A DNA stretch of 5,633 nucleotides from Chthonomonadaceae bacterium (GCA_014377395.1 JACMPS010000265.1:1-5633), one strand, 5' to 3'. Positions 1-5,633 are shown, numbered from the stretch's first letter. Program-made: numbers and translations. The notes: a model not told the origin generated them from the letters alone.

Positions 1-291
1 CTTTTGCTGGCGGCTCTGGCGGAAATCGGCGACAGTCGAGCAATCAAACCCCTCGAAGAATTCGAGCGATCCCTCCAGCGAAGAAAACATTCCGCGTCCG
101 AAGTAGTCGCGCAAACAGAAAGCGGGCTGGAAACACTGCGGGAACGTGACGCAAAAGAAACCGCGCAACTCACTTTGTTGCGCGGCTCAACCGCCCCTGT
201 TTCACCGGAAACCCTGCTTCGCTCTTATGAAGGCACTCCCGAAACAGAACCCGAACAACTCCTGCGCTCCTCTCAAAAAGACGACGAGTGA
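1..291 (+). CDS. HEAT-repeat (PBS lyase-like) protein, C-terminal fragment
   Basis: The frame is open from the left edge, so the true start lies outside the window; 96 residues and a TGA stop are visible. The first ~20 residues contain LAEIGDSRAIKPL, the usual second-helix signature of PBS-lyase-type HEAT repeats (A..LGEIGD.RA..PL). These alpha-helical repeats generally act as protein-binding scaffolds. Residues ~20-60 are charged and probably helical (EEFERSLQRRKHS through LRERDAKETAQL). The tail is low-complexity and acidic, with two related LLRS segments (ETLLRSYEG and EQLLRSSQ), and ends in KDDE. No catalytic motif is present. The gene converges on the M28 peptidase gene, with 109 bp between the two stops. 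The repeat-family assignment is good; the specific function cannot be told from this fragment. Confidence 0.75.
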   Translation, partial: LLLAALAEIGDSRAIKPLEEFERSLQRRKHSASEVVAQTESGLETLRERDAKETAQLTLLRGSTAPVSPETLLRSYEGTPETEPEQLLRSSQKDDE

Positions 292-400
292 AGCTCCTGA
301 GTCCACGGAGGTGGACTTCGCCTTTTCGTAGCCGGGAAATTCATTCCCCGGTGGACTCACTTCACACTTCTCCCGCCCACGCATCCATCTCCCGGTTCAA
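292..400. repeat. Composite intergenic repeat, copy 1 (between convergent genes)
   Basis: This gap between two convergent stop codons holds two hairpins. The first has arms GTCCAC (301-306) and GTGGAC (311-316) around GGAG, extended by an A-T pair at 300/317. The second is at 332-351: CCGGG pairs with CCCGG around an AAATTCATTC centre, a variant of the AATTTATT core found in the other intergenic regions. An 8-nt direct repeat GGTGGACT occurs at 310-317 and 350-357. Neither hairpin is followed by a long T run on either strand. A bidirectional terminator role is therefore possible because of the position, but it is not shown by the sequence. Confidence 0.6.
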
Positions 401-2230
401 TTATGGGTTCATGCGCTCCGTCACCGTCGCATTAAAAGTGAGAGTTTCAGCACCACGACGCACGATAATCGCAACTGACTCGCCGGGATTGAGTTGTTGA
501 AGAGCCGTCACGTAGTCCTGGAGGCTATTAATCGTCAGGTTGTTCATCCGCGTAATGATGTCGCCTACCTTCAGCCCTGCCGTTGCTGCCGGACTGCCTT
601 CCCGCACTCCGTCCAGCAAAACGCCCCTCACACCCTCCACCGAGTAGTTCGGAACTGTCCCTAAGTACACCCGAAAACTTCGCGCACCGCCCGTGTTCGC
701 CGGAGTGGAAACCTGCACAAACGTGGGACGAAACGGCGCGTTCGCAATTTTTGTGACGGTGGCACGCACGAAATTCAGGACTTCAGCCTCCCCACCTGCG
801 TTGATTTTGTTGGCGGTGTCCGAAGGCTTATGATAGTCTTCGTGTGTCCCTGTAAAAAAGAAAAGAACGGGCGTTCCATGCGTGTAAAACGATTGATGAT
901 CGCTTGCCCCGAAACCTGTCTCCGAGCGTGAGACTTTCAAGGTTGTGTTTTGTCCGGTTTCTGCCTCGGTCAGCAACCCCGCAAACTCATGTGCCGTGCC
1001 GCTTCCCCCCACAATCAATGCCTCATTTTTCAGGCGTCCGATCATGTCAAGATTGACCATCGCAACCGTGTTCGAGAGAGCGATAATCGGTTCTCGCACG
1101 TAATGTGCCGAGCCAAGCAACCCTAATTCTTCCCCTGAAAAACACATAAACAGCAGACTGCGCTTTGGACGATGTTTCGCATAATACTCCGCCAGCATCA
1201 GAACGCCCGTTGTGCCAGAAGCGTTATCGTCTGCGCCGGGATGAATGGCGGGCTTGCCAGACGTGTCGAGCGAACCGGTTCCGCCCAGTCCGAGATGATC
1301 CATGTGCGCCCCGATCACCACTACCTGCTCCCGCAAGTTGTAATCTGTGCCTTCGAGAAAGCCGACGACGTTCTGCGTTCGCTTCTGGATTTTCTTCACG
1401 TCGGCATTAAAGGTAATCTTGAGATCGAGCAGATCGGCAATCGCATTGCCCTTTTGTGTGTTTTCCCGAAGCGTAGCGAGTGATTTACCGCCACTCACAA
1501 AAAGTGCGTCGAGGGCTTTCTCCTGCAAAATAAAAACAGGAATACCCGAATCGGAAGTGTTCTCAAAACTGGAACGGCTTCCCGCACTTTCGCTTTCCGT
1601 GCCTACCGTGATCACCGCAACCGCGCCCTTGTCTCGTGCCGAAAGCACCTTTGCCCGCAACTCTCCAAACCGCTCATAGCCCTTCGCGACGCCGGGAAGC
1701 AAAATCACGACCTTGCGGCTCACATCAATTCCGGCGTAATCGTCTCGTCCCGCAGAGGGAGCAGACACGCCGTATCCTGCAAAGACAACCTCTGCATTTT
1801 CGGCTTTTCCGGCGGCGGAAAGAGGGGAGAGAGCGAAGTCGCCTGTCAGTGCAAGCGCAGAACTTCCACTTTTTGAAGTGACGGAGAGCGTCGAGCCGCT
1901 TCCGACAAGGCGTCCCGCATTAAACTCGAAAGGCTGATAGTAGCCTTTGCCTTCGAGGGGCGCGTTAGGGTCATTCTGATTCAGGGTTCCCATGGGACGC
2001 AAGCCGAACCGCCGAAACTCAAGGGCAATAAAGGTTGCCGCAAGTGCGTTGCCCTCGGTTCCACTGCCCCGTCCGCCGAGCGCGTCCGAGGAGAGGTAGG
2101 CAATGTCGCTCTGGATTTTCGTCTGCGAGAAGGGAGTCGAAGGAGCGCGTTGCGCCCTTATGGAAGGCGGTAGCAGTGCAAAAAGTAGAGCCGCAAATGG
2201 AGAGAGGCGGGTGAGAGTTTTCGTTTTCAT
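401..2230 (-). CDS. Secreted M28-family metallopeptidase with PA and PDZ domains
   Basis: A 609-residue exported zinc peptidase of the M28 (aminopeptidase Y / Streptomyces aminopeptidase) family, expected to remove N-terminal residues from peptides outside the cytoplasm. Residues 1-26 form a signal peptide: basic MKTKTLTR, a hydrophobic stretch, then a likely cut after SIRA. The segment LSSDALGGRGSGTEG (46-60) is the usual N-terminal M28 signature. A protease-associated (PA) insert spans about 145-250. The di-zinc site is complete by family pattern: H309 (GAHMDH), D335 (GADDNASG), catalytic E367 and ligand E368 (SGEELG), D395 (NLDMIG) and H467 (EDYHKPSD). A PDZ domain occupies about 535-605 (GSPAATAGLKVGDIIT), a common C-terminal addition that binds peptides. 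The start is supported by the signal peptide and by AGGAA on the minus strand, 10 nt upstream. It lies 130 bp downstream of surE on the same strand. The substrate is unknown. Confidence 0.93.
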   Translation of the reverse strand: MKTKTLTRLSPFAALLFALLPPSIRAQRAPSTPFSQTKIQSDIAYLSSDALGGRGSGTEGNALAATFIALEFRRFGLRPMGTLNQNDPNAPLEGKGYYQPFEFNAGRLVGSGSTLSVTSKSGSSALALTGDFALSPLSAAGKAENAEVVFAGYGVSAPSAGRDDYAGIDVSRKVVILLPGVAKGYERFGELRAKVLSARDKGAVAVITVGTESESAGSRSSFENTSDSGIPVFILQEKALDALFVSGGKSLATLRENTQKGNAIADLLDLKITFNADVKKIQKRTQNVVGFLEGTDYNLREQVVVIGAHMDHLGLGGTGSLDTSGKPAIHPGADDNASGTTGVLMLAEYYAKHRPKRSLLFMCFSGEELGLLGSAHYVREPIIALSNTVAMVNLDMIGRLKNEALIVGGSGTAHEFAGLLTEAETGQNTTLKVSRSETGFGASDHQSFYTHGTPVLFFFTGTHEDYHKPSDTANKINAGGEAEVLNFVRATVTKIANAPFRPTFVQVSTPANTGGARSFRVYLGTVPNYSVEGVRGVLLDGVREGSPAATAGLKVGDIITRMNNLTINSLQDYVTALQQLNPGESVAIIVRRGAETLTFNATVTERMNP

Positions 2231-2360
2231 AAAAAAACATTTCCTGTCGAACTAAAAGATTGCGTTGAGTCTATGTAGGTGAAAGTCCTTCGGGAAAAAG
2301 CCCCGGGGAATTTATTCCCCGGAATACTTAGAGGAGAGCTACTCTCCTCTTCAATCTACG
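2231..2360. repeat. Composite intergenic repeat, copy 2 (surE to M28 gap)
   Basis: The best-paired copy of the AATTTATT element is at 2303-2322: CCGGGGAA (2303-2310) pairs perfectly with TTCCCCGG (2315-2322) around a TTTA loop. Seven bases upstream is a small TCC-TTCG-GGA hairpin (2286-2295), resembling the GTCC..GGAC hairpin that precedes the repeat elsewhere. The gap must also contain the leader of the M28 gene, which reads leftward. I see no convincing -35/-10 pair. Confidence 0.65.
2330..2350 (-). terminator. Perfect 9-bp hairpin just after surE
   Basis: AGAGGAGAG (2330-2338) and CTCTCCTCT (2342-2350) pair perfectly around a 3-nt loop. The hairpin begins 10 nt past the surE stop codon, where a terminator or mRNA 3'-end stabiliser would sit. 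On the minus strand it is followed by AAGTATTCC, not a T tract, so it is not a textbook intrinsic terminator. Transcript stabilisation or partial termination between surE and the peptidase gene are both possible. Confidence 0.45.
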
Positions 2361-3128
2361 TTAAGAAAGTTGCCACCCGCGCAAGCGTTCCAGAGCGCGA
2401 TAATCGGTCAAATCGAGTTGTACCGGGGTAACGGAGATACGGTTTGCGAGGACGGCGTGAACGTCTGCACCGGGGTCAGGATTCACTTCCTTTAAGGAAC
2501 CCGCAAGCCAGTAATAAGGGCGTCCGCGTGGGTCTTGACTCGCCACAACCTTATCTACGTATTCCCGGCGTCCCTGATGCGTGATTTCCACGCCCGTTAA
2601 ATTCTCCTGTAAACAGTTTGGCACATTGATGTTGAGAAACGAGTGGGAGGGGAGCGGATCAGAGAGCAGTTGACGGGCGACGTTTGCTAAAAAGGCGGCG
2701 GCAGGACTAAAAATCACCTTGTCGGCGGAAACATCTTCGGCGGTAACAGAAATCGCTATCGAAGGCAGATTGAGAATCGCTCCCTCGAATGCCGCCGCTA
2801 CTGTTCCGCTGTAAGTTAAATCCCAACCGAGATTCGCGCCGTTGTTGATTCCTGAAACCACTAAATCACAGTTGCGCTCCATCACGATTTCATAGCCGAG
2901 CGTCACACAGTCGGTAGGTGTGCCACTGACCGCGTGTGCTTCCGTACCGTCACTAAGTCGCAACGAAGAAATGCGGAGGGGCTTGTGAAGTGTGACCGCA
3001 TGACCCGCCGCACTTCGCTGACGCTCCGGCGCAATCACAAACACCTCACCGAGGGCAGCGAGGGCGTTTTTTGCGGCGAAAATACCGGGAGCATGGATTC
3101 CGTCATCGTTGGTGAGTAAAATACGCAT
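2361..3128 (-). CDS. surE: 5'/3'-nucleotidase SurE
   Basis: A 255-residue cytoplasmic, metal-dependent nucleoside monophosphatase, usual length for the family. SurE removes phosphate from 5'- and 3'-nucleotides and in many bacteria aids stationary-phase or stress survival. The N-terminus MRILLTNDDGIHAPG carries the metal-binding pair D8/D9. S39 lies in APERQRSAAGHAVTLHKPLR, and N95 in VSGINNGANLG; together these form the known metal site. SGTPTDCV (68-75) and YSGTVAAAFEGA (106-117) are further family signatures. The protein is complete with no missing key residue. The start is fixed by the conserved N-terminus; the ribosome site is weak (GGAAAA about 6 nt upstream). surE often neighbours pcm or other stress genes, but none is visible here. 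It lies between the exosortase and peptidase genes on the same strand, with a stable hairpin just past its stop. Confidence 0.97.
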   Translation of the reverse strand: MRILLTNDDGIHAPGIFAAKNALAALGEVFVIAPERQRSAAGHAVTLHKPLRISSLRLSDGTEAHAVSGTPTDCVTLGYEIVMERNCDLVVSGINNGANLGWDLTYSGTVAAAFEGAILNLPSIAISVTAEDVSADKVIFSPAAAFLANVARQLLSDPLPSHSFLNINVPNCLQENLTGVEITHQGRREYVDKVVASQDPRGRPYYWLAGSLKEVNPDPGADVHAVLANRISVTPVQLDLTDYRALERLRGWQLS

Positions 3129-3385
3129 AAGTTGATTTTCCGAATTGAGTTGTGGTTTGAGGTGAAATGTGAAAAAAGAAGGAGGAGCGGCGAATTTATT
3201 CCACCGCCCCTTAGAAACGCAGAATTGTTGCGTGGAAGTTTTCGCGATAGGACTGCGGGTGTCCAGAGGATACGGGGCAGAACAATTCTTGTGAAATTCA
3301 GCCCTGCACCGAATGTGGGAGAGAACAATTTATGTTCTGCCCCCTACATTTATCCGCTCAACACGCACCATTCCTACAAAACCGC
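3129..3385. repeat. Intergenic region with two AATTTATT elements and an 11-bp inverted repeat
   Basis: This 257-bp gap between the exosortase stop and the surE start contains no convincing gene. It holds three structures. At 3187-3207, GCGG/CCGC arms and an inner GAA/TTC pair enclose a TTTA loop. At 3259-3278 there is a degenerate copy of the GTGTCC..GGACACGGGGC hairpin, matching 17 of 20 positions of the copies near 5240 and 5326. At 3322-3338, AGAACA pairs with TGTTCT around ATTTA, giving the same AT-rich loop with entirely different arms. In addition, GGGGCAGAACA (3274-3284) is a perfect inverted repeat of TGTTCTGCCCC (3333-3343), so the second hairpin can pair in two alternative ways. The surE promoter should lie at the low-coordinate end, but no clear -10/-35 was seen. 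Confidence 0.55.
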
Positions 3386-5131
3386 TTATTGATTTTCGGC
3401 AGTCTCAGCGGCTTGCGAAATATCAGAGGGAACGGGCGGCGGCTCGTCAATGGCGGCGGCTTTCCCCAGCAAAACGGGTCCGATATTCTGCCACAAGCCA
3501 CTGACAAAATTCGTCACCTGTTCTCGCTGTTTCTGGTTTTCACCCGGCGTCATTTGCATTACGCGCACAAAGTAGGAAGGCTTGCCCGAGTCCCCGAAAA
3601 AGGTCTGCAAGATCATCGAGTTACGCACCTGTTCCGTGCGCTGTACCACCTTGTCATCAACGACGTACCCGAACATCATGACGAATTTATTGTTCGGCGA
3701 ACTGTTGTAGTGATAATGGCTTTCCTGCAACGTGATTTTGCCGTCGGAAGTCGGCACATCGGCAGTTCCCACGTCCTGCAACACTGCATCAGAACCGAGC
3801 GAACAAGTATGAGGGTCGTGGAAGACTTTGCGCCCATTTCCTGCTGTGATAAAGAGTTGAATCTGTGAACCATCGCTCCCTGTGTAAAATCGGTTGATGA
3901 CTCGTGCCGGGTTCAAGGCTTCCTGCACTGCCTTCGTGAGTTTATCAGTTTCACGGTCAGGAATGAGTTTGTAGGTAACGCCCGCCGTTGTAAATTCCTT
4001 TGGCACTTGCATTGTCGCGATAGGAGGCAGGGGTACTATGGGCTTCACGGCAACGGTTCGCACCAGCAACGCCACCGCGAGAACCCCCACGATAGAAGTG
4101 AGATAGGGCAGAACGCGCTTTGCCTGAGATCGGTCAGGCAATCCATTGAGCAGGGTCTTCAAGATCGAAGGGGTAGGGGGCAGGGCTTCTCCCCGCTCTT
4201 TCCTCGCCGCCTCCGCAAGCCGCTCCGCTTTGTCGAGTTCGTCATTCATGGGAACCCCTAAAAAGCGGTCACATTTAAGGACACGGGCAAACGAGAACAA
4301 AAACATAAAAGCGATAATCAGCACGATAAAGCCACTGAAATCATGGAACCACTTTGCGGCGGCGGTGCTGATGAGTTGCCCCACAATACCGATCAGCGTG
4401 ATTCGCAACGCATTGATCATCAGGCTAAGCGGAATCGTCATCAGAAACAGCGTCCATCGTTTCCACAACTTGCCCTCAATAAGATAGGCAAAAGCCGCCG
4501 AGAAGGTGAGCAACGAAACAAGCGTCTTAAAACCGCTACAGGGCAGTTCCACCGCCATTTTGTAGGTTTCCATCTGGATCACGGTGCCCTGTTGTTGCGA
4601 GGAAAGGGTGAGCAGATTGAGCAATTTCGTGGCAATCGAGGCGGACGCCATCTGAATTGGAAAAGCGATTCCGTTGATCAGTTGATCGGGAATAAGCGGC
4701 ATCATCATCACAATGAAGAAAAGCGGAAACAGCAAAACCCGCGTCCATTTCGTGCCGCACGTTCCGAGAACGATACCGAACATCAAAAACATAAACGAGA
4801 GCGATTTGATCGTCGTGACATCGCTTCGTTGCGCCATCATCAAAAGTGCCATCGCAATGAGGACAAGGGGAACGCCCGCCCACGACGGTTTCCAGGTTTG
4901 TGAAGTGAGTCGTTCGCGGTTTCGCCAGACCATCACGACAACGAAAAACGGAACGAAAATCGCGTGTGCATAAAAACTACCGGGAGCCGTCCACTCGTGC
5001 CACCACCATTGAAAGGTACTGAGGTAAAGCCAGACGATCAGCGCGACGGCGAGAACTGCCGGGATCAGCAGACCTATCGGCAGTTTCCTCTGGCGCACAA
5101 GGACGGTATTCGGGTTTGCGGTATCAATCAT
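3386..5131 (-). CDS. Exosortase fused to an EpsI-type C-terminal domain
   Basis: A 581-residue inner-membrane protein-sorting transpeptidase. Exosortases recognise C-terminal PEP-CTERM-type tails on exported proteins and cleave them, usually in species that make exopolysaccharide. Residues ~17-283 form the exosortase core of about eight hydrophobic segments. The catalytic triad is intact: C198 in ELPCSGFK, R243 in NALRITLIG and H263 in WFHDFSGF. The segment FYAHAIFVPFF (53-63) and the following WRNRERL match the family's early-loop pattern. A charged linker (~284-338) leads to one more membrane segment (~340-358). After it comes a soluble domain of about 200 residues resembling EpsI (exosortase-associated, DUF3485), with an H438-D-P-H-T-C443 motif where EpsI proteins have H.P..C. 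The acidic, proline-rich tail (EPPPVPSD) is probably disordered. The start is supported by the first membrane segment at residue 17; the ribosome site is weak (TTGAG, 8 nt upstream). No sorting-signal substrate is visible in the window. The exosortase subtype cannot be assigned. Confidence 0.92.
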   Translation of the reverse strand: MIDTANPNTVLVRQRKLPIGLLIPAVLAVALIVWLYLSTFQWWWHEWTAPGSFYAHAIFVPFFVVVMVWRNRERLTSQTWKPSWAGVPLVLIAMALLMMAQRSDVTTIKSLSFMFLMFGIVLGTCGTKWTRVLLFPLFFIVMMMPLIPDQLINGIAFPIQMASASIATKLLNLLTLSSQQQGTVIQMETYKMAVELPCSGFKTLVSLLTFSAAFAYLIEGKLWKRWTLFLMTIPLSLMINALRITLIGIVGQLISTAAAKWFHDFSGFIVLIIAFMFLFSFARVLKCDRFLGVPMNDELDKAERLAEAARKERGEALPPTPSILKTLLNGLPDRSQAKRVLPYLTSIVGVLAVALLVRTVAVKPIVPLPPIATMQVPKEFTTAGVTYKLIPDRETDKLTKAVQEALNPARVINRFYTGSDGSQIQLFITAGNGRKVFHDPHTCSLGSDAVLQDVGTADVPTSDGKITLQESHYHYNSSPNNKFVMMFGYVVDDKVVQRTEQVRNSMILQTFFGDSGKPSYFVRVMQMTPGENQKQREQVTNFVSGLWQNIGPVLLGKAAAIDEPPPVPSDISQAAETAENQ

Positions 5132-5173
5132 GATGTTTTCTCAAGGCAGTTGGCAAGGCAAAGTTACATTCTT

Positions 5174-5206
5174 ATTTCACAGGACTATTAAAACGTGCTG
5201 TGAAAT
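5174..5206. promoter_or_regulatory. Inverted repeat upstream of the exosortase gene, possible operator
   Basis: ATTTCACAG (5174-5182) and CTGTGAAAT (5198-5206) are perfect 9-bp inverted halves separated by 15 AT-rich bases, 42-75 bp upstream of the exosortase start. The position and the half-site spacing (24 bp centre to centre, a little over two helical turns) would suit a dimeric regulator. The same sequence could also form an RNA hairpin in a leader. The half-sites face the opposite way to a CRP box (TGTGA..TCACA). No clear promoter hexamers were found. Confidence 0.35.
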
Positions 5207-5239
5207 TCTCTGTTTAGAGCAAAAGAGTAGACGAGCATT

Positions 5240-5260
5240 GTGTCCGAAGGACACGGGGCG
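5240..5260. repeat. 21-nt direct repeat A, outer copy
   Basis: This is identical over 21 nt to 5326-5346. It contains the hairpin GTGTCC-GAA-GGACAC followed by GGGGCG. The GGCG end can pair with CGCC at 5265-5268 around TACT, giving a second small hairpin. The inner copy has the same GGCG/CGCC pairing with a different loop (GCA). A degenerate relative lies at 3259-3278. Confidence 0.8.
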
Positions 5261-5325
5261 TACTCGCCACTACTAGTCTAACTCGGTAGAACATTTGGGC
5301 GGAAATTCGGAGAACTACAAATGAG

Positions 5326-5346
5326 GTGTCCGAAGGACACGGGGCG
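5326..5346. repeat. 21-nt direct repeat A, inner copy
   Basis: A perfect repeat of 5240-5260, 86 bp further on, inside the inverted-repeat element. It forms the GTGTCC-GAA-GGACAC hairpin, followed by a GGCG-GCA-CGCC hairpin (5343-5353). Repeat B follows four bases later, so A plus B here looks like one intact composite unit. Confidence 0.8.
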
Positions 5347-5357
5347 GCACGCCTCCG

Positions 5358-5378
5358 AGCGCGGAATTTATTCCTGCG
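5358..5378. repeat. 21-nt direct repeat B (AATTTATT element), inner copy
   Basis: This is identical over 21 nt to 5423-5443. CGCGGAA pairs with TTCC-T-GCG around the TTTA loop, with one bulged T. It belongs to the same AATTTATT family as the elements at 332-351, 2303-2322, 3187-3207 and 3322-3338. Confidence 0.8.
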
Positions 5379-5422
5379 TTATACGATCTAAAGACCCATG
5401 CGTTCTACCGAGTTAGACTACT

Positions 5423-5443
5423 AGCGCGGAATTTATTCCTGCG
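5423..5443. repeat. 21-nt direct repeat B (AATTTATT element), outer copy
   Basis: A perfect repeat of 5358-5378, 65 bp further on. It begins at the last two bases of the right terminal inverted repeat, so it abuts the element edge. With outer repeat A at 5240-5260 it may be the right half of a composite unit split by the 155-bp element. Confidence 0.8.
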
Positions 5444-5540
5444 GTAAATGTGTTATGGCAAATATGATCTTGTCATTTTTCTGCGGCAAACTCGAACCCC
5501 ACCCCAGCCTTCCCCTTGCACAAGGGGAGGGAGCCAAAAT
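5444..5540. other. Spacer with C/G-rich hairpin past the stop of the right-edge gene
   Basis: CCTTCCCCTTG (5508-5518) pairs with CAAGGGGAGGG (5521-5531), 10 of 11 canonical pairs plus one G-T, around a 2-nt CA spacer (the real loop must be a little larger). It sits nine bases downstream of the stop codon of the minus-strand gene at the right edge. No T tract follows on the minus strand; instead there is a G-rich run (GGCTGGGGTGGGGTTCG), so it is only loosely terminator-like. The rest of the spacer shows nothing recognisable. Confidence 0.45.
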
Positions 5541-5633
5541 TTACTTGTTCGCTTCGGCGGCGGCTTTCTCAGGGAAGAGAATGCTTTCGATGTATTTTTT
5601 GTCGTTCGGTTCTTCGCTCTCGAACTTCATGTC
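5541..5633 (-). CDS. Unidentified protein, C-terminal 30 residues
   Basis: The minus-strand frame is open from the right edge and ends at TAA (5541-5543). The visible tail contains DMKFESEEPNDKKYIESIL followed by FPEK and an alanine/glutamate-rich end (AAAEANK). It is hydrophilic and highly charged, with no membrane segment or recognisable motif. Most codons end in C or G, much as in the complete genes, and a stable hairpin follows the stop; both support a real gene. It runs in the same direction as the exosortase gene but lies 409 bp upstream of it. I do not recognise the family, and no function is proposed. Confidence 0.55.
   Translation of the reverse strand, partial: DMKFESEEPNDKKYIESILFPEKAAAEANK

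Larger units (their letters stand above)
5270..5424. mobile_element. 155-bp MITE-like element with 23-bp terminal inverted repeats
   Basis: The ends 5270-5292 and 5402-5424 are inverted repeats matching at 22 of 23 positions; TAGTCTAACTCGGTAGAAC (5274-5292) is a perfect 19-bp match to the complement of 5402-5420. About 109 bp lie between the arms and contain no plausible coding frame. The interior carries one copy each of direct repeats A (5326-5346) and B (5358-5378), whose other copies sit just outside the two ends. ACTACTAG occurs at both edges (5269-5276 and 5417-5424), overlapping the arms, so a true target-site duplication cannot be distinguished. A non-autonomous transposon-like element fits best, but no transposase family is identifiable from the ends. 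Confidence 0.5.

Noticed and set aside
2019..2240. Alternative minus-strand start at 2240, in another frame, upstream of the peptidase
   Set aside because: It overlaps the signal-peptide region of the peptidase in a different frame, lacks any motif, and has a poorer ribosome site than the peptidase start at 2230.
3332..3868. + strand open frame running from the intergenic gap into the exosortase 3' end
   Set aside because: Most of it is antisense to the EpsI-like domain, and its start lies within the repeat hairpin. No motif or ribosome site supports it.
4343..4903. Long + strand open frame opposite the exosortase gene
   Set aside because: It is antisense to an exosortase with an intact triad and membrane pattern. 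Its translation is rich in Arg, His and Gln with no domain signature, as expected of a shadow frame.
5174..5206. CRP/FNR-type binding site
   Set aside because: The half-sites TTTCACAG..CTGTGAAA point outward relative to the CRP consensus TGTGA..TCACA, and the spacing is 15 rather than about 6.
5269..5345. Possible tRNA gene, suggested by the D-arm-like TAGTCTAACTCGGTAGAAC
   Set aside because: The following bases do not form an anticodon stem, no T-arm (GTTCGAAT-like) is present, and no 3' strand pairs with the expected acceptor. The reverse copy at 5402-5424 fails in the same way.
5240..5443. CRISPR array, suggested by two pairs of 21-nt direct repeats
   Set aside because: There are only two copies each of two different repeats at irregular spacing (86 and 65 bp), nested in an inverted-repeat element, with no cas gene in view.

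Overview
The window looks like ordinary bacterial chromosome with unusually repeat-rich intergenic DNA. An exosortase (the PEP-CTERM-type protein-sorting enzyme) and a secreted M28 peptidase point to a free-living bacterium with an outer membrane and extracellular polysaccharide. Base composition is roughly balanced. I cannot place the organism from sequence alone. Armatimonadota or another deep-branching, exosortase-bearing phylum would fit, but that is a low-confidence inference.

Layout, left to right. Positions 1-291 (+) hold the C-terminal end of a HEAT-repeat protein. It converges on a minus-strand run of three complete genes: a secreted PA/M28/PDZ metallopeptidase (2230 to 401), the survival-protein nucleotidase surE (3128 to 2361), and an exosortase fused to an EpsI-type C-terminal domain (5131 to 3386). 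At the right edge, 5633 to 5541 on the minus strand holds the last 30 codons of an unidentified gene. The three complete genes are co-directional but separated by 130 and 257 bp, so a tight operon is not obvious.

All four intergenic regions (292-400, 2231-2360, 3129-3385, 5132-5540) carry copies of one short hairpin repeat. Its core is AATTTATT or a close variant, flanked by self-complementary arms that differ between copies. All copies lie in the same orientation. Several are preceded by a second small hairpin, typically GTCC..GGAC. The most elaborate version is at 5240-5443: a 155-bp element with 23-bp terminal inverted repeats contains one copy of the composite and is flanked by what look like the two halves of another. 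This is the least explained part of the window.

Functionally, the exosortase-EpsI fusion should cut C-terminal sorting tails from exported proteins at the inner membrane, usually alongside exopolysaccharide production. No substrate with a PEP-CTERM tail is visible here. SurE is a housekeeping nucleotide phosphatase. The M28 enzyme is an exported aminopeptidase-type hydrolase. The three share strand and neighbourhood but no evident pathway.
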